A stretch of DNA of 15,470 bases from a bacterium (GCA_014845975.1 RKAN01000085.1:1-15470), one strand, 5' to 3'. Counted from the stretch's first letter, positions 6,607 through 14,693 are shown. Numbers and translations are program-made. Notes: a model not told the origin generated them from the letters alone.

Positions 6607-7374
6607 ATGAAAAAGATAATATTAGGATTTATATTAGGAGTTATAATATCAGGAACAGTTGGAGTACTAGCTTCAACAATAATCTCATCAACTAATGTAA
6701 CTTACCAAAATAAAACAGTAAAAGAATCCTTAGATGAATTATATTCTAAGGCAACCAAATATAGAGAATATCAAAATGGAGATGTGGTCTATTATAATCC
6801 AGTAACGAATAAAAGATGTAGTGCGAAAGAATCAAATAATCAAACAGGAACAAAGACAGGATGTATGAAATGGTATACATTTAATGATGATGGAGCAAAT
6901 TCATCAACAGTGAATATGATATTAGATCATAATACAACAGCAACAGTAGCTTCGTGGGATAAAAGCAAAACACAAATAACAACAGATACAAAAGACTGGA
7001 ATAGTAGTTTAAATGCAAGATTAATCACAGCAGATGAAGTAGCTAAAATAACAGGAAATACAAGTTTTAATGGAGTAACTTCGACAAGTGATAGTTGGTT
7101 TTATTTCGATAGTAATACAAAAACTCAAACAGCAAAAACCCAAGGAGCAAGTAAATATGCATGGTTATTTGATTACACGAATGATTGTACAAGTAATGGA
7201 TGTAATGTAGCAGATTCGAGCAATTATGGATATTGGACAATTAGTGCCTGTGCAGGGAGCTTTTCTGCTGCTTGGTATGTGGATAATCGCGGTATCACGG
7301 CCGGCCGCAATGTTGGCTATGTTAACTATGGTATTCGTCCAGTAATTACAATATCTAAATCAATTATTCAATAA
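6607..7374 (+). CDS. Cassette 2 exported protein with C-type-lectin-like, DGR-type variable tail (255 aa)
   Basis: The first 46 residues align without gaps to the other two cassette proteins: hydrophobic signal ending GVLA, then STIISSTNVTYQNKTV and SLDELY. The middle (DVVYYNPVTNKRC, TGCMKWYTF, LITADEVAKITG) and the tail YGYWTISA...AWYV...YGIRPVITIS resemble the 'YW.S....AWYV..G....YGVRPV' pattern of DUF6273-type C-type-lectin-like domains, which I recall as a large paralogous family in gut Firmicutes. The stretch between YWTIS and YGIRP is about 53% G+C and only 16% A, unlike the A-rich rest of the gene, which suggests targeted diversification. Start: an in-frame ATG at 6601 lies only 4 nt from the ribosome site. 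ATG 6607 matches the paralogues and is preferred. The protein is probably secreted or anchored, and is inferred to be ligand-binding. Confidence 0.85.
   Translation: MKKIILGFILGVIISGTVGVLASTIISSTNVTYQNKTVKESLDELYSKATKYREYQNGDVVYYNPVTNKRCSAKESNNQTGTKTGCMKWYTFNDDGANSSTVNMILDHNTTATVASWDKSKTQITTDTKDWNSSLNARLITADEVAKITGNTSFNGVTSTSDSWFYFDSNTKTQTAKTQGASKYAWLFDYTNDCTSNGCNVADSSNYGYWTISACAGSFSAAWYVDNRGITAGRNVGYVNYGIRPVITISKSIIQ
7246..7332 (+). other. Candidate DGR-type variable region
   Basis: By hand count 46 of 87 bases are G or C and 14 are A, while neighbouring gene sequence is roughly 30% G+C and A-rich. Almost all third codon positions are C, T or G (GCC, TGT, AGC, CGC, GGT, ATC, GGC), with only one ending in A. 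This is what results when adenines of an AAY-rich template are replaced at random. The invariant flanks are TAT TGG ACA ATT before and TAT GGT ATT CGT CCA after. No template repeat or reverse transcriptase occurs in this window. Confidence 0.6.
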
Positions 7375-7390
7375 AAATGAAAATTTACTC

Positions 7391-7423
7391 AAAAAGAGAC
7401 AAGAAATTACTTGTCTTTTTTTT
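7391..7423 (+). terminator. Intrinsic terminator of cassette 2
   Basis: GACAAG (7398-7403) pairs with CTTGTC (7410-7415) around AAATTA, extended by flanking A/T pairing, then eight T. Its T-run merges with the TATAAT box of spoIIGA. Confidence 0.88.
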
Positions 7424-7440
7424 ATAATAATTATGGTGAT
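7423..7440 (+). promoter_or_regulatory. -10 box and unusual ribosome site of spoIIGA
   Basis: TATAAT (7423-7428) is followed by GGTGAT (7435-7440), which pairs with the AUCACC part of the 16S 3' tail and sits 3 nt before ATG 7444. The predicted transcript start coincides with GGTGAT, so the leader would be about 9 nt. There is no convincing -35 and I see no clear Spo0A box, so the sporulation control of this promoter is not evident. Confidence 0.45.
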
Positions 7441-7443
7441 GAC

Positions 7444-8229
7444 ATGAAAGTTTATTTAGATTATGTTTTTTTCTTAAATTTTTCGTTTGATTTTTTATTG
7501 CTTTTAACAGTGTCTATGATACTAAGAAGAAATGTTTCAATAAAAAAAATAATTCTTGGTGCTTTGGTGGGAGGAACTAGTATATTTCTTTTATTTCTAC
7601 CACTTAGCAATAGTGAATTATTTTTATTTAAAGTAGTAATTAGTATATTAATGGTTTTTGTTACATTTCATTATAAAAATATTAAATACATGATGAAAAA
7701 TATATCTTACTTATATTTAACTAGTATTTTATTAGGAGGGGCATTATATTTATTAAATATTCAGTTTTCTTATAGTCACGAAGGAATCATATTTTATCAT
7801 AATGGATTTAGTATTAATTTTATTCTTGTTATCATAACAACTCCAATTATTTTATATACTTATATAAAGCAAACATTGAATTTAAAAAACAACTATGCTG
7901 AATTTCATAAAGTTAATATTCAATATCAAAATAAAAGATTAAAATTAAATGCTTTTTTGGATACTGGGAATCGGCTGGTTGATCCAGTTACAAAACTTCC
8001 AATCATTATTATAGAAGAACAACAAATCAAAAATATCGAAAACTTTATGTTCGTCCCATATCATACGATATCAGGCTTTAGTATGCTGCGGTGTGTCAAA
8101 ATTGATGAAATTGAAATTGATGGAAAAATAATTCACAAAAAAACATTATTAGGACTTACCAAAAAAATAAATATGGAGGGAATCGAATGCATTTTAAATC
8201 CCTTGTTAATGGAGGAAACAAATGATTAA
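7444..8229 (+). CDS. spoIIGA: Sigma-E processing peptidase SpoIIGA
   Basis: The protein has 261 residues, somewhat shorter than the roughly 309 of B. subtilis. It opens with MKVYLDYVFFLNFSFDFLLLL, the family's typical start, followed by several hydrophobic membrane segments covering about residues 1-145. The C-terminal half carries the aspartic-protease motif FLDTGNRL with Asp at 173. SpoIIGA sits in the septal membrane and cleaves the pro-sequence of SigE in the mother cell after a forespore signal. The start at ATG 7444 is supported by homology. An upstream TTG at 7411 lies in the cassette 2 terminator. Its last 8 bases overlap sigE, as expected for the sporulation pair. The shorter length probably reflects a trimmed cytoplasmic domain. 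Confidence 0.92.
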   Translation: MKVYLDYVFFLNFSFDFLLLLTVSMILRRNVSIKKIILGALVGGTSIFLLFLPLSNSELFLFKVVISILMVFVTFHYKNIKYMMKNISYLYLTSILLGGALYLLNIQFSYSHEGIIFYHNGFSINFILVIITTPIILYTYIKQTLNLKNNYAEFHKVNIQYQNKRLKLNAFLDTGNRLVDPVTKLPIIIIEEQQIKNIENFMFVPYHTISGFSMLRCVKIDEIEIDGKIIHKKTLLGLTKKINMEGIECILNPLLMEETND

Positions 8230-8914
8230 ACGATTGATTTTTAAAATTATTCAAATATTAAAAGATAGTAATAATATGTTTTTTATTGGTAGTACAGATA
8301 AATTACCACCACCACTTAGTAAAAGTGAAGAAGTTTTTTATGTAACAAAATCAATAGAAGGAGATGAGTATGCTAGAAGTAAATTAATTGAACATAATTT
8401 AAGATTAGTTGTTTTTCTGGCAAAAAAATATGAAAATACTGGAATTGACTTAGAAGACTTAGTGAGTATAGGTACAATCGGATTAATTAAAGGCGTAAAT
8501 ACTTATAAATTAGATAAAAACATAAAACTAGCAACTTATGCATCAAGATGTATTGATAATGAGATATTAATGTTTTTAAGAAAAAATAAAAAAAGAAAAA
8601 CAGAAGTTAGCTTAGAAGATAGTTTAAGCTTTGATTCAGAAGGAAATGAACTACGATTAGAAGATATTTTAGGAACAGATGATGATATTGTAACAAAAGG
8701 AATAGAGGAAGAAAGTGAAAAAAGAATCCTTAGAAATGAAATTTCCAAATTAAATGCTAGAGATAAACAAATTATGACATTACGTTATGGTCTTGGTAAA
8801 CAAACAGAAATGACTCAAAAAGAAGTGGCTGATTTATTAGGAATTAGTCAGTCTTATATTTCAAGAATTGAAAAAAAAGTAATACGAAGATTGAAGGAAC
8901 TTATCAAAAATTGA
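8222..8914 (+). CDS. sigE: RNA polymerase sporulation sigma factor, SigE
   Basis: This 230-residue sigma-70-family protein is close to B. subtilis SigE (239 residues). An amphipathic pro-sequence (MIKRLIFKIIQIL) precedes FFIGSTDKLPPPLSK, around where SpoIIGA would cleave. Region 2 is clear: LIEHNLRLVVFLAKKYENTG, DLEDLVSIGTIGLIKGVNTY and KLATYASRCIDNEILMFLR. Region 4 has the helix-turn-helix TQKEVADLLGISQSYISRIEKK. SigE directs early mother-cell transcription after septation. GGAGG (8211-8215) precedes ATG by 6 nt, inside spoIIGA. The usual third member, sigG, does not follow. Instead, a strong promoter for an unrelated gene overlaps the sigE stop codon. Confidence 0.93.
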   Translation: MIKRLIFKIIQILKDSNNMFFIGSTDKLPPPLSKSEEVFYVTKSIEGDEYARSKLIEHNLRLVVFLAKKYENTGIDLEDLVSIGTIGLIKGVNTYKLDKNIKLATYASRCIDNEILMFLRKNKKRKTEVSLEDSLSFDSEGNELRLEDILGTDDDIVTKGIEEESEKRILRNEISKLNARDKQIMTLRYGLGKQTEMTQKEVADLLGISQSYISRIEKKVIRRLKELIKN

Positions 8915-8939
8915 CAAGTCTTTTCTTTTATGATAGTAT
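8911..8939 (+). promoter_or_regulatory. Sigma-A-type promoter of the paralogue pair
   Basis: TTGACA (8911-8916), exact 17-nt spacer, TAGTAT (8934-8939). The -35 overlaps the sigE stop codon. Transcription near 8946 rules out the ATG at 8930 as a start for the next gene. Confidence 0.75.
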
Positions 8940-8965
8940 ACGAGCTTGAAAAGAGGGGGATATAT

Positions 8966-9559
8966 ATGAAAGATATGGTTAAAACCAGTTATGTAAGGGA
9001 AAATATAGGTGATACAGAAATTAGTTCTACATATAGAAAACAATTATTTCAAGCTTTAGATCAATCATATCAAGGTTTAAAAGGAACCAAAAAAATTTCA
9101 TTCAATAACAGAATTACAAGTCAGATTTCAATGTTAGACAGTGTAGAAGAAGAGTATAAAATTGGATTTTTAGAGAAATTAAAGAATCAAGCTTTAAAAT
9201 TACAAGCAATGATTGATTTTCATTCTACAAAAGAGGGAAGAAGAAGTTGTACGGAATCTTTGAATAGAATTCTTTGTGTAGACTTAATAAAATACAAAGA
9301 GAATAAGAAGAGAGCTGCTATTGAGATTGTAAAATATCTTCAATCTATATTAACAAATATGAGTCTATATGATGAAGATAAAATTAGATATGAAATTAAT
9401 TCCATTGATCGATTGAAAAATTTAATTTTACTTCACTCTATAGAAGAACAAGAAAAAGTATTAGAATGTATGGATGAAATACGTAGCAAATTAGTTAAGA
9501 CTCTTTTTGAATTAAAAGAACAAGAACATAATCATATAAAAAAAGAATTCCATAACTAG
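8966..9559 (+). CDS. Hypothetical helical protein A (197 aa), paralogue of the next gene
   Basis: I do not recognise this family. ATG 8966 is chosen because AGAGGGGG lies just upstream and the promoter would start transcription after the alternative ATG at 8930. The product is charged, helical, without signal peptide or membrane segment. Its segment LKLQAMIDF (residues 77-85), followed 21 residues after LKLQA by SLNRI, matches LKLQAKIEF and TLDRI in the next gene at identical spacing, so the two are diverged tandem duplicates. Later portions in both genes alternate hydrophobic and charged residues, consistent with helical bundles or coiled coils. Position next to sigE could be incidental because it has its own promoter. 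Confidence 0.75.
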   Translation: MKDMVKTSYVRENIGDTEISSTYRKQLFQALDQSYQGLKGTKKISFNNRITSQISMLDSVEEEYKIGFLEKLKNQALKLQAMIDFHSTKEGRRSCTESLNRILCVDLIKYKENKKRAAIEIVKYLQSILTNMSLYDEDKIRYEINSIDRLKNLILLHSIEEQEKVLECMDEIRSKLVKTLFELKEQEHNHIKKEFHN

Positions 9560-9575
9560 AAAGGATTGGATAGAA

Positions 9576-10139
9576 TTGCAAAAAATAAATCGAGAAAGAA
9601 ATGTAAAAGAAAATACTAGGGAAGAACAAATGAATGATATTTTTCGTGAACAAATAAAAATTGCAATGGACGAATATTGTGATTATATTCGATTTCAAAA
9701 GATAAAACCTATAAAAATTTTCAGTTCTAAAAAAGAGATTGATTTATTAAATCGATTAGAACAATTGCTTTTAAAATTGCAAGCAAAAATAGAATTTAGA
9801 ACATCCAAAAAGGAAAAAGAACAGTTGAGTCGAACTTTAGATAGAATAATTAGTACTCCTATCAAACCAATTATTACTCATCAAGATAAAATCAACTTTC
9901 ATGATCAGACTATTCATCATTTAGAAGAAATCATTTTTAGCATTGACAAGTTAGATTTTGAAACAATTCAACAAACTTTAGTTGAAATAGAAATATTAAA
10001 AAATAAAATGAATATGATATTAAAAGATACTAGCAATATAAAAACAAGCCTAGAATATTCCGCAAAGGACTTGGAACGTTTATTAAATTTACAAAAAGAA
10101 AAATTAGAAGTTCAAAAAAGGTTGACAAAAATTAAATAA
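9576..10139 (+). CDS. Hypothetical helical protein B (187 aa), paralogue of the preceding gene
   Basis: The function is unknown. A TTG start at 9576 is supported by AGAAAGGA (9558-9565) 10 nt upstream. An alternative ATG at 9630 would give a 169-residue protein beginning MNDIFREQIKIAMDEY, which matches where similarity to the upstream paralogue begins (YRKQLFQALDQSY in that protein). Shared features are R-x-Q-x5-D-x2-Y near the start, LKLQA at residues 66-70 and TLDRI at 87-91. The C-terminal half is a likely coiled coil (LERLLNLQKEKLEVQKRL). It lies 16 nt after its paralogue and is probably co-transcribed. The rpsL promoter -35 (TTGACA, 10122-10127) is embedded in its last codons. Confidence 0.72.
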   Translation: MQKINRERNVKENTREEQMNDIFREQIKIAMDEYCDYIRFQKIKPIKIFSSKKEIDLLNRLEQLLLKLQAKIEFRTSKKEKEQLSRTLDRIISTPIKPIITHQDKINFHDQTIHHLEEIIFSIDKLDFETIQQTLVEIEILKNKMNMILKDTSNIKTSLEYSAKDLERLLNLQKEKLEVQKRLTKIK

Positions 10140-10151
10140 AAGTGATATATT
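10122..10151 (+). promoter_or_regulatory. Promoter of the rpsL-rpsG-fusA operon
   Basis: TTGACA (10122-10127), 18-nt spacer, TATATT (10146-10151), with the -35 inside the upstream coding region. The expected start is about 10158. Confidence 0.72.
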
Positions 10152-10170
10152 ATATAAGAATTTTAATTAG

Positions 10171-10190
10171 AGATTTACTTCGGTAAATCT
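10171..10190 (+). promoter_or_regulatory. cUUCGg hairpin in the rpsL leader
   Basis: AGATTTAC (10171-10178) pairs perfectly with GTAAATCT (10183-10190) around a TTCG loop closed by C-G, an exceptionally stable tetraloop. It is followed by only TTTC, so it is not a strong terminator. It may stabilise the mRNA 5' end or take part in translational feedback by S7 or S12, which is unproven here. Confidence 0.6.
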
Positions 10191-10245
10191 TTCATTAGAA
10201 GAAAAATGAAACACCTGGAAGTGTGTAATGGAGAGGAGGACAAAT

Positions 10246-10656
10246 ATGCCTACAATTAATCAATTAGTAAGAAAGAACAGAACAAAGAAAACAAGAAAAA
10301 GCAAATCTCCAGTTTTGTCTGTTGGATATAATAGTAGAAAGAAAAAATCTACAAAATTAAATTCACCACAAAAACGTGGAGTTTGTACTCGTGTTGGAAC
10401 TATGACACCTAAGAAACCAAACTCAGCTTTACGTAAGTATGCTCGTGTTAGATTAAGTAATAACACTGAAGTAACAGCTTATATTGGAGGAGAAGGACAT
10501 AACCTACAAGAACATAGCGTTGTTCTAATCCGTGGCGGTCGTGTTAAAGACCTTATCGGTGTTCGTTATCACGTAGTTCGTGGTACACTTGATACAAATG
10601 GTGTTGACAAAAGACGTCAAGGCCGTAGTAAATATGGTACAAAAAGACCTAAATAA
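10246..10656 (+). CDS. rpsL: 30S ribosomal protein S12
   Basis: The 136-residue protein, from ATG 10246 (AGGAGG 10234-10239), forms part of the decoding centre. It matches Firmicutes S12 closely: [35 protein letters not shown] and [11 protein letters not shown]. Numbering coincides with B. subtilis, so Lys56 and Lys101, sites of classical streptomycin-resistance changes, are wild type. However, the almost invariant KDLPGVRYH reads KDLIGVRYH here, giving Ile at 104 (codon ATC, 10555-10557), the equivalent of E. coli Pro90. Changes at that proline are known to affect streptomycin response and decoding accuracy. An in-frame ATG at 10228 overlaps the ribosome site and is rejected. It is first in the str-type operon. 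Confidence 0.97.
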   Translation: MPTINQLVRKNRTKKTRKSKSPVLSVGYNSRKKKSTKLNSPQKRGVCTRVGTMTPKKPNSALRKYARVRLSNNTEVTAYIGGEGHNLQEHSVVLIRGGRVKDLIGVRYHVVRGTLDTNGVDKRRQGRSKYGTKRPK

Positions 10657-10674
10657 TGAAGGGAGGACAAATAT

Positions 10675-11142
10675 ATGCGTAAAAGACGTGCTACTAAAAG
10701 AGATGTTTTAGCAGATCCAATGTATAACTCAAAATTAGTTACAAAATTAATTAACCAAGTTATGAAAGATGGTAAAAAAGGAACTGCTCAAACAATTTTA
10801 TACGATGCTTTCAATGTAATCAGTGAAAAAACTGGTAAAGATCCAATGGAAGTATTCGAAGCAGCAATGGAAAATATTAAACCAGCTCTAGAAGTAAAAT
10901 CTAGAAGAGTTGGTGGAGCAAACTATCAAGTCCCAATTGAAGTAAGAGCAGACCGTAGTCAAGCTTTAGCACTTCGTTGGTTAGTAAATTATTCACGTCT
11001 AAGAGGAGGTCATTCAATGGCTGAAAACTTAGCAAACGAAATCATTGATGCATCAGAAGGAACTGGTGGAGCAGTGAAAAAACGTGAAGATACACATAGA
11101 ATGGCAGAAGCTAATAAAGCATTTGCTCATTATAGATGGTAA
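10675..11142 (+). CDS. rpsG: 30S ribosomal protein S7
   Basis: The 155-residue product has the usual length for S7, the primary assembly protein of the 30S head that contacts the 16S 3' major domain and the E-site tRNA. Hallmarks include [49 protein letters not shown] (about 76-90), RWLVNYSR and the C-terminal [15 protein letters not shown]. The GGGAGGACAAATAT sequence before its ATG echoes that before rpsL. It lies 18 nt after rpsL and 17 nt before fusA, consistent with one operon. In other bacteria S7 is the translational repressor of this operon, but a specific binding site was not identified here. Confidence 0.98.
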   Translation: MRKRRATKRDVLADPMYNSKLVTKLINQVMKDGKKGTAQTILYDAFNVISEKTGKDPMEVFEAAMENIKPALEVKSRRVGGANYQVPIEVRADRSQALALRWLVNYSRLRGGHSMAENLANEIIDASEGTGGAVKKREDTHRMAEANKAFAHYRW

Positions 11143-11159
11143 GAGAAAGGAAATAAATT

Positions 11160-13235
11160 ATGGCTCGTGAATATAGTTTAGAGAAAACTCGTAATTTTGG
11201 TATCATGGCTCATATTGATGCCGGAAAAACAACTATGACAGAACGTATCTTATTCCATACTCATAAAATCCATAAAATTGGAGAAACTCATGATGGAGCT
11301 TCTCAAATGGACTGGATGGAACAAGAACAAGAACGTGGAATCACAATCACTTCAGCCGCTACAACTGCCTATTGGAAAGGTCATAGATTAAATATCATTG
11401 ATACTCCAGGCCACGTAGACTTTACAGTTGAAGTATCTAGATCACTTCGTGTATTAGATGGTGCTGTAGCATTACTTGATTCAAATGCCGGAGTTGAACC
11501 ACAAACAGAAACTGTTTGGAGACAAGCAGACGAATTTAAAGTTCCTCGTATGATTTTCTGTAACAAAATGGATAAACTAGGAGCAAGTTTTGAAATGTCT
11601 TTGAACTCAATCAAAGAAAGACTTGGCGTAAATTATGCTCCAATTGAATGGCCAATTGGTGCTGAAAGTGAATTCAGTGGTATTATCGATTTAGTTACAA
11701 TGAAGGCTTATCACTATGATGGAAAACAAGAAGAAAATCCAGAAGAAATAGAAATCCCAGCAGACTTAAAAGAAATTGCTGAAGAAAAACGTAATGAATT
11801 AATCGAAGCAGTTTCAGAATTTGATGATGCTTTAATGGAAAAATACCTTGAAGGAGAAGAAATTAGTGTAGAAGAAATTAAAGCAGCTATCCGTAAGGGT
11901 GTGCTTGAAGTTAAATTCTTCCCAGTAATGTGTGGTACTGCATTAGGAAACAAAGGTACAAAATTATTACTAGATGCTGTAGTTGACTACATGCCAGCTC
12001 CAACTGATATTGAATCTATTAAAGGAACAGACTTAGATGGAAAAGAAACTGTAAGACATCCTTCTGATTCTGAACCATTTAGTGCTTTAGCATTTAAAGT
12101 TATGACAGATCCTTTTGTTGGTAGACTTACATTCTTTAGAGTTTACTCAGGTCATATTTCTAGTGGATCTTATGTATTAAATGCTACAAAAGGTAAAAAA
12201 GAAAGATTAGGACGTATTCTTCAAATGCATGCTAACAATCGTACAGAAATCTCAGAAGTATTTACTGGAGATATTGCAGCTGCAGTTGGATTTAAGGATA
12301 CAACTACTGGAGATACTCTATGTGATGAAAAGAAACCATGTATCTTAGAATCTATGGAATTCCCAGAACCAGTTATTGAACTTACTGTAGAACCAAAATC
12401 AAAAGCTGATCAAGATAAAATGGCAATTGCTTTACAAAAATTATCAGAAGAAGATCCAACTTTTAGAGCTTCTACAAATCATGAAACTGGTCAAACAATT
12501 ATCGCTGGTATGGGTGAACTTCACCTTGATATCATCGTTGATCGTATGAAAAGAGAATTTGGCGTTGAAGCAAATGTTGGTCAACCTCAAGTATCTTACC
12601 GTGAAACACTTACTCAAACAGCTGAATGCGAAGGTAAGTATATTAAACAATCTGGTGGACGTGGACAATACGGACATGTATGGATTAAATTCGAACCAAA
12701 TCCAGATAAAGGATATGAGTTCGTTGATGCAGTTGTTGGTGGTGTAGTTCCAAGAGAATACATTCCAGTAACTGATAAGGGATTACAAGAAGCAATGAAA
12801 ACTGGTGTATTAGCCGGATTCCCAATGATTGATGTTAAAGCAACATTATTTGATGGATCATACCATGATGTAGACTCATCAGAAATGGCTTACAAAATCG
12901 CTGCTTCAATGGCTTTAAAAGAAGCTAAAAATAAATGTAAACCAATTTTACTAGAACCAATCATGAAAGTTCAAGTAATTGTTCCAGATGAATATCTTGG
13001 AAATGTTATGGGAGATATTACATCTCGTCGTGGACGTCCACTTGGTCAAGAATCAAGAGGAAATGCTCTAGCAATTGATGCAATGGTTCCACTTGCAGAA
13101 ATGTTTGGTTATGTAACTTCTTTAAGATCCAATACACAAGGTAGAGGACAATTTACAATGGTATTTGATCATTATGAAGAAGTACCAAGAAATATTTCCG
13201 AAGAAATTATTAAGAAAAACGGCGGAAATAATTAA
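11160..13235 (+). CDS. fusA: Translation elongation factor G
   Basis: EF-G is the GTPase that drives ribosomal translocation and, with the recycling factor, subunit splitting. The 691-residue length is normal. The G domain shows AHIDAGKTT (17-25), the switch segment ERGITI, DTPGH (81-85) and NKMD (135-138). Domain II, domain III ([26 protein letters not shown]), domain IV ([15 protein letters not shown]) and domain V ([20 protein letters not shown]) follow in order. AGAAAGGA precedes the ATG. Codon use shifts to the richer, more C-ending pattern of highly expressed genes, as in tuf and rpsL. It is followed by a hairpin and a separate tuf promoter. Confidence 0.98.
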   Translation: MAREYSLEKTRNFGIMAHIDAGKTTMTERILFHTHKIHKIGETHDGASQMDWMEQEQERGITITSAATTAYWKGHRLNIIDTPGHVDFTVEVSRSLRVLDGAVALLDSNAGVEPQTETVWRQADEFKVPRMIFCNKMDKLGASFEMSLNSIKERLGVNYAPIEWPIGAESEFSGIIDLVTMKAYHYDGKQEENPEEIEIPADLKEIAEEKRNELIEAVSEFDDALMEKYLEGEEISVEEIKAAIRKGVLEVKFFPVMCGTALGNKGTKLLLDAVVDYMPAPTDIESIKGTDLDGKETVRHPSDSEPFSALAFKVMTDPFVGRLTFFRVYSGHISSGSYVLNATKGKKERLGRILQMHANNRTEISEVFTGDIAAAVGFKDTTTGDTLCDEKKPCILESMEFPEPVIELTVEPKSKADQDKMAIALQKLSEEDPTFRASTNHETGQTIIAGMGELHLDIIVDRMKREFGVEANVGQPQVSYRETLTQTAECEGKYIKQSGGRGQYGHVWIKFEPNPDKGYEFVDAVVGGVVPREYIPVTDKGLQEAMKTGVLAGFPMIDVKATLFDGSYHDVDSSEMAYKIAASMALKEAKNKCKPILLEPIMKVQVIVPDEYLGNVMGDITSRRGRPLGQESRGNALAIDAMVPLAEMFGYVTSLRSNTQGRGQFTMVFDHYEEVPRNISEEIIKKNGGNN

Positions 13236-13248
13236 TTCAGTAGAAACT

Positions 13249-13275
13249 AAGGAAAAATACTTGTATTTTTTCCTT
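13249..13275 (+). terminator. Hairpin between fusA and tuf, possible attenuator
   Basis: AAGGAAAAAT (13249-13258) pairs with ATTTTTTCCTT (13265-13275) with one bulged T, loop ACTTGT. No T-run follows the stem, so termination would be partial at best. The loop contains the putative -35 of tuf. Confidence 0.4.
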
Positions 13276-13289
13276 GGTTGATATAAAAT
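13261..13289 (+). promoter_or_regulatory. Putative promoter of tuf
   Basis: TTGTAT (13261-13266), 17-nt spacer, TAAAAT (13284-13289), with an expected start near 13296 and a short leader to tuf. The -35 overlaps the fusA-tuf hairpin. Confidence 0.55.
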
Positions 13290-13321
13290 AGAATATGTAA
13301 AGAAAATAGGAGGAAATTATT

Positions 13322-14506
13322 ATGGCAAAAGCAAAATTTGATCGTTCAAAACCACATGTTAACATTGGTACAATTGGACACGTAGACCATGGTAAAACAA
13401 CTTTAACTGCTGCAATTTCAAAATGTTTAGCAGGAAAATTTGGTAACGAAGCAGTTGACTTCGCTAACATTGATAAAGCACCAGAAGAAAGAGAACGTGG
13501 TATTACAATTAATACTGCACATATTGAATACAGTACTGAACATAGACACTACGCTCACGTAGACTGTCCAGGACATGCTGATTATGTTAAAAACATGATT
13601 ACAGGTGCTGCTCAAATGGATGGAGCTATCTTAGTTATAGCTGCAACAGATGGCCCTATGGCACAAACTCGTGAACATATCTTATTATCACGTCAAGTTG
13701 GTGTACCTCGTATGGTTGTTTTCTTAAACAAATGCGACATGGTTGATGATGAAGAATTATTAGACTTAGTTGAAATGGAAGTTCGTGAATTATTAAACGA
13801 ATATGGATTCGATGGAGACAATACTCCAATTATTAGAGGATCTGCTCTTAAAGCTCTTGAAGGAGACCCAGCTTGGACTGGTAAAATCGATGAACTTATG
13901 GAAGCAGTTGATACTTGGATTGAAACTCCAGAAAGAGATACTGATAAACCTTTCTTAATGCCAATCGAAGACGTATTTACTATCACAGGTCGTGGAACTG
14001 TTGTTACAGGACGTGTTGAAAGAGGTATGTTAAAACTTAATGATGAAGTTGAAATCGTTGGTTTAAAAGAAACAAGAAAAACTGTTGTTACAGGAATTGA
14101 AATGTTCCGTAAACAATTAGACTATGCTGAATCAGGAGATAATGCCGGAGTATTATTACGTGGTATTGCTCGTGAAGATGTAGAACGTGGTCAAGTATTA
14201 GCAAAACCAGGTTCAGTTACTCCACATAAAAAATTCAAAGGTCAAGTTTATGTACTTACTAAAGAAGAAGGTGGACGTCATACTCCATTCTTCACAAACT
14301 ACAGACCTCAATTCTATTTCCGTACTACAGATGTAACTGGTGTTATTGAATTACCAGAAGGTACTGAAATGGTTATGCCTGGAGATAACATTGAAATGAC
14401 TGTAGAATTAATCGCTCCAATTGCCTTAGAACAAGGAACTAAGTTCTCTATTCGTGAAGGTGGTAGAACAGTTGGTTCTGGTGTTGTTTCACAAGTTATT
14501 GAATAA
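13322..14506 (+). CDS. tuf: Translation elongation factor Tu
   Basis: This 394-residue EF-Tu delivers aminoacyl-tRNA to the ribosome in the GTP form. The sequence has GHVDHGKTT (19-27), [35 protein letters not shown] (DCPGH at 81-85), NKCD (136-139) and GSALKALEG in the G domain. Domain II carries [17 protein letters not shown], and domain III carries [18 protein letters not shown] and the C-terminal [26 protein letters not shown] (13308-13313) lies 8 nt before ATG. It ends at a strong intrinsic terminator, which separates it from cassette 3. Confidence 0.99.
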   Translation: MAKAKFDRSKPHVNIGTIGHVDHGKTTLTAAISKCLAGKFGNEAVDFANIDKAPEERERGITINTAHIEYSTEHRHYAHVDCPGHADYVKNMITGAAQMDGAILVIAATDGPMAQTREHILLSRQVGVPRMVVFLNKCDMVDDEELLDLVEMEVRELLNEYGFDGDNTPIIRGSALKALEGDPAWTGKIDELMEAVDTWIETPERDTDKPFLMPIEDVFTITGRGTVVTGRVERGMLKLNDEVEIVGLKETRKTVVTGIEMFRKQLDYAESGDNAGVLLRGIAREDVERGQVLAKPGSVTPHKKFKGQVYVLTKEEGGRHTPFFTNYRPQFYFRTTDVTGVIELPEGTEMVMPGDNIEMTVELIAPIALEQGTKFSIREGGRTVGSGVVSQVIE

Positions 14507-14514
14507 TAAAATTT

Positions 14515-14540
14515 GGAAGCTTGTTGCTTCCTTTTTTGTT
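14515..14540 (+). terminator. Intrinsic terminator of tuf
   Basis: GGAAGC (14515-14520) pairs perfectly with GCTTCC (14526-14531) around TTGTT, followed by six T. Confidence 0.92.
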
Positions 14541-14548
14541 TTTTACTA

Positions 14549-14577
14549 TTGTAATTAAAATTAAAAATTGATATAAT
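14549..14577 (+). promoter_or_regulatory. Promoter of cassette 3
   Basis: TTGTAA (14549-14554), 17-nt spacer, TATAAT (14572-14577). The expected start is near 14584, placing the leader element in the transcript. The distance from the -10 end to AGTTTG is 25 nt. Confidence 0.78.
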
Positions 14578-14599
14578 TAGGATGTTAATAGATAATAAA

Positions 14600-14689
14600 A
14601 TAGTTTGTGAGAGGCAAAAAATCAAGTTTGCCGAAAGCAAACGGGGGGGGGGTACAAACCCTCTTTTTTAGTATGTAGGAAAGGATTGA
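14600..14689 (+). promoter_or_regulatory. Conserved structured leader with G10 tract and internal terminator-like hairpin, copy 3
   Basis: Outer pairing: GTTTGT (14603-14608) with GCAAAC (14637-14642). Inner hairpin: GGCAAA (14613-14618) with TTTGCC (14627-14632), loop AAATCAAG. Competing hairpin: GTTTGC (14626-14631) with the same GCAAAC. A run of 10 G (14643-14652) leads into GGGGG/CCCTC (14659-14663) with loop TACAAA, then six T. The ribosome site AGGAAAGGA is at 14677-14685. The tuf terminator upstream isolates this unit. Confidence 0.75.
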
Positions 14690-14693
14690 AAAA

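Noticed and set aside
7246..7332. A complete diversity-generating retroelement within this window
   Set aside because: No reverse transcriptase, accessory gene or second copy of the variable segment is present, so only the putative target can be claimed.
10206..10259. 17-codon upstream ORF ([17 protein letters not shown]) overlapping the rpsL start
   Set aside because: It lacks a convincing Shine-Dalgarno, and most of it is the rpsL ribosome site region, so it is probably chance.
2959..14689. CRISPR array or insertion-sequence ends from the three repeated leaders
   Set aside because: The copies are 3.5-8 kb apart with full genes between, no regular spacers, no transposase and no flanking inverted repeats or target duplications.
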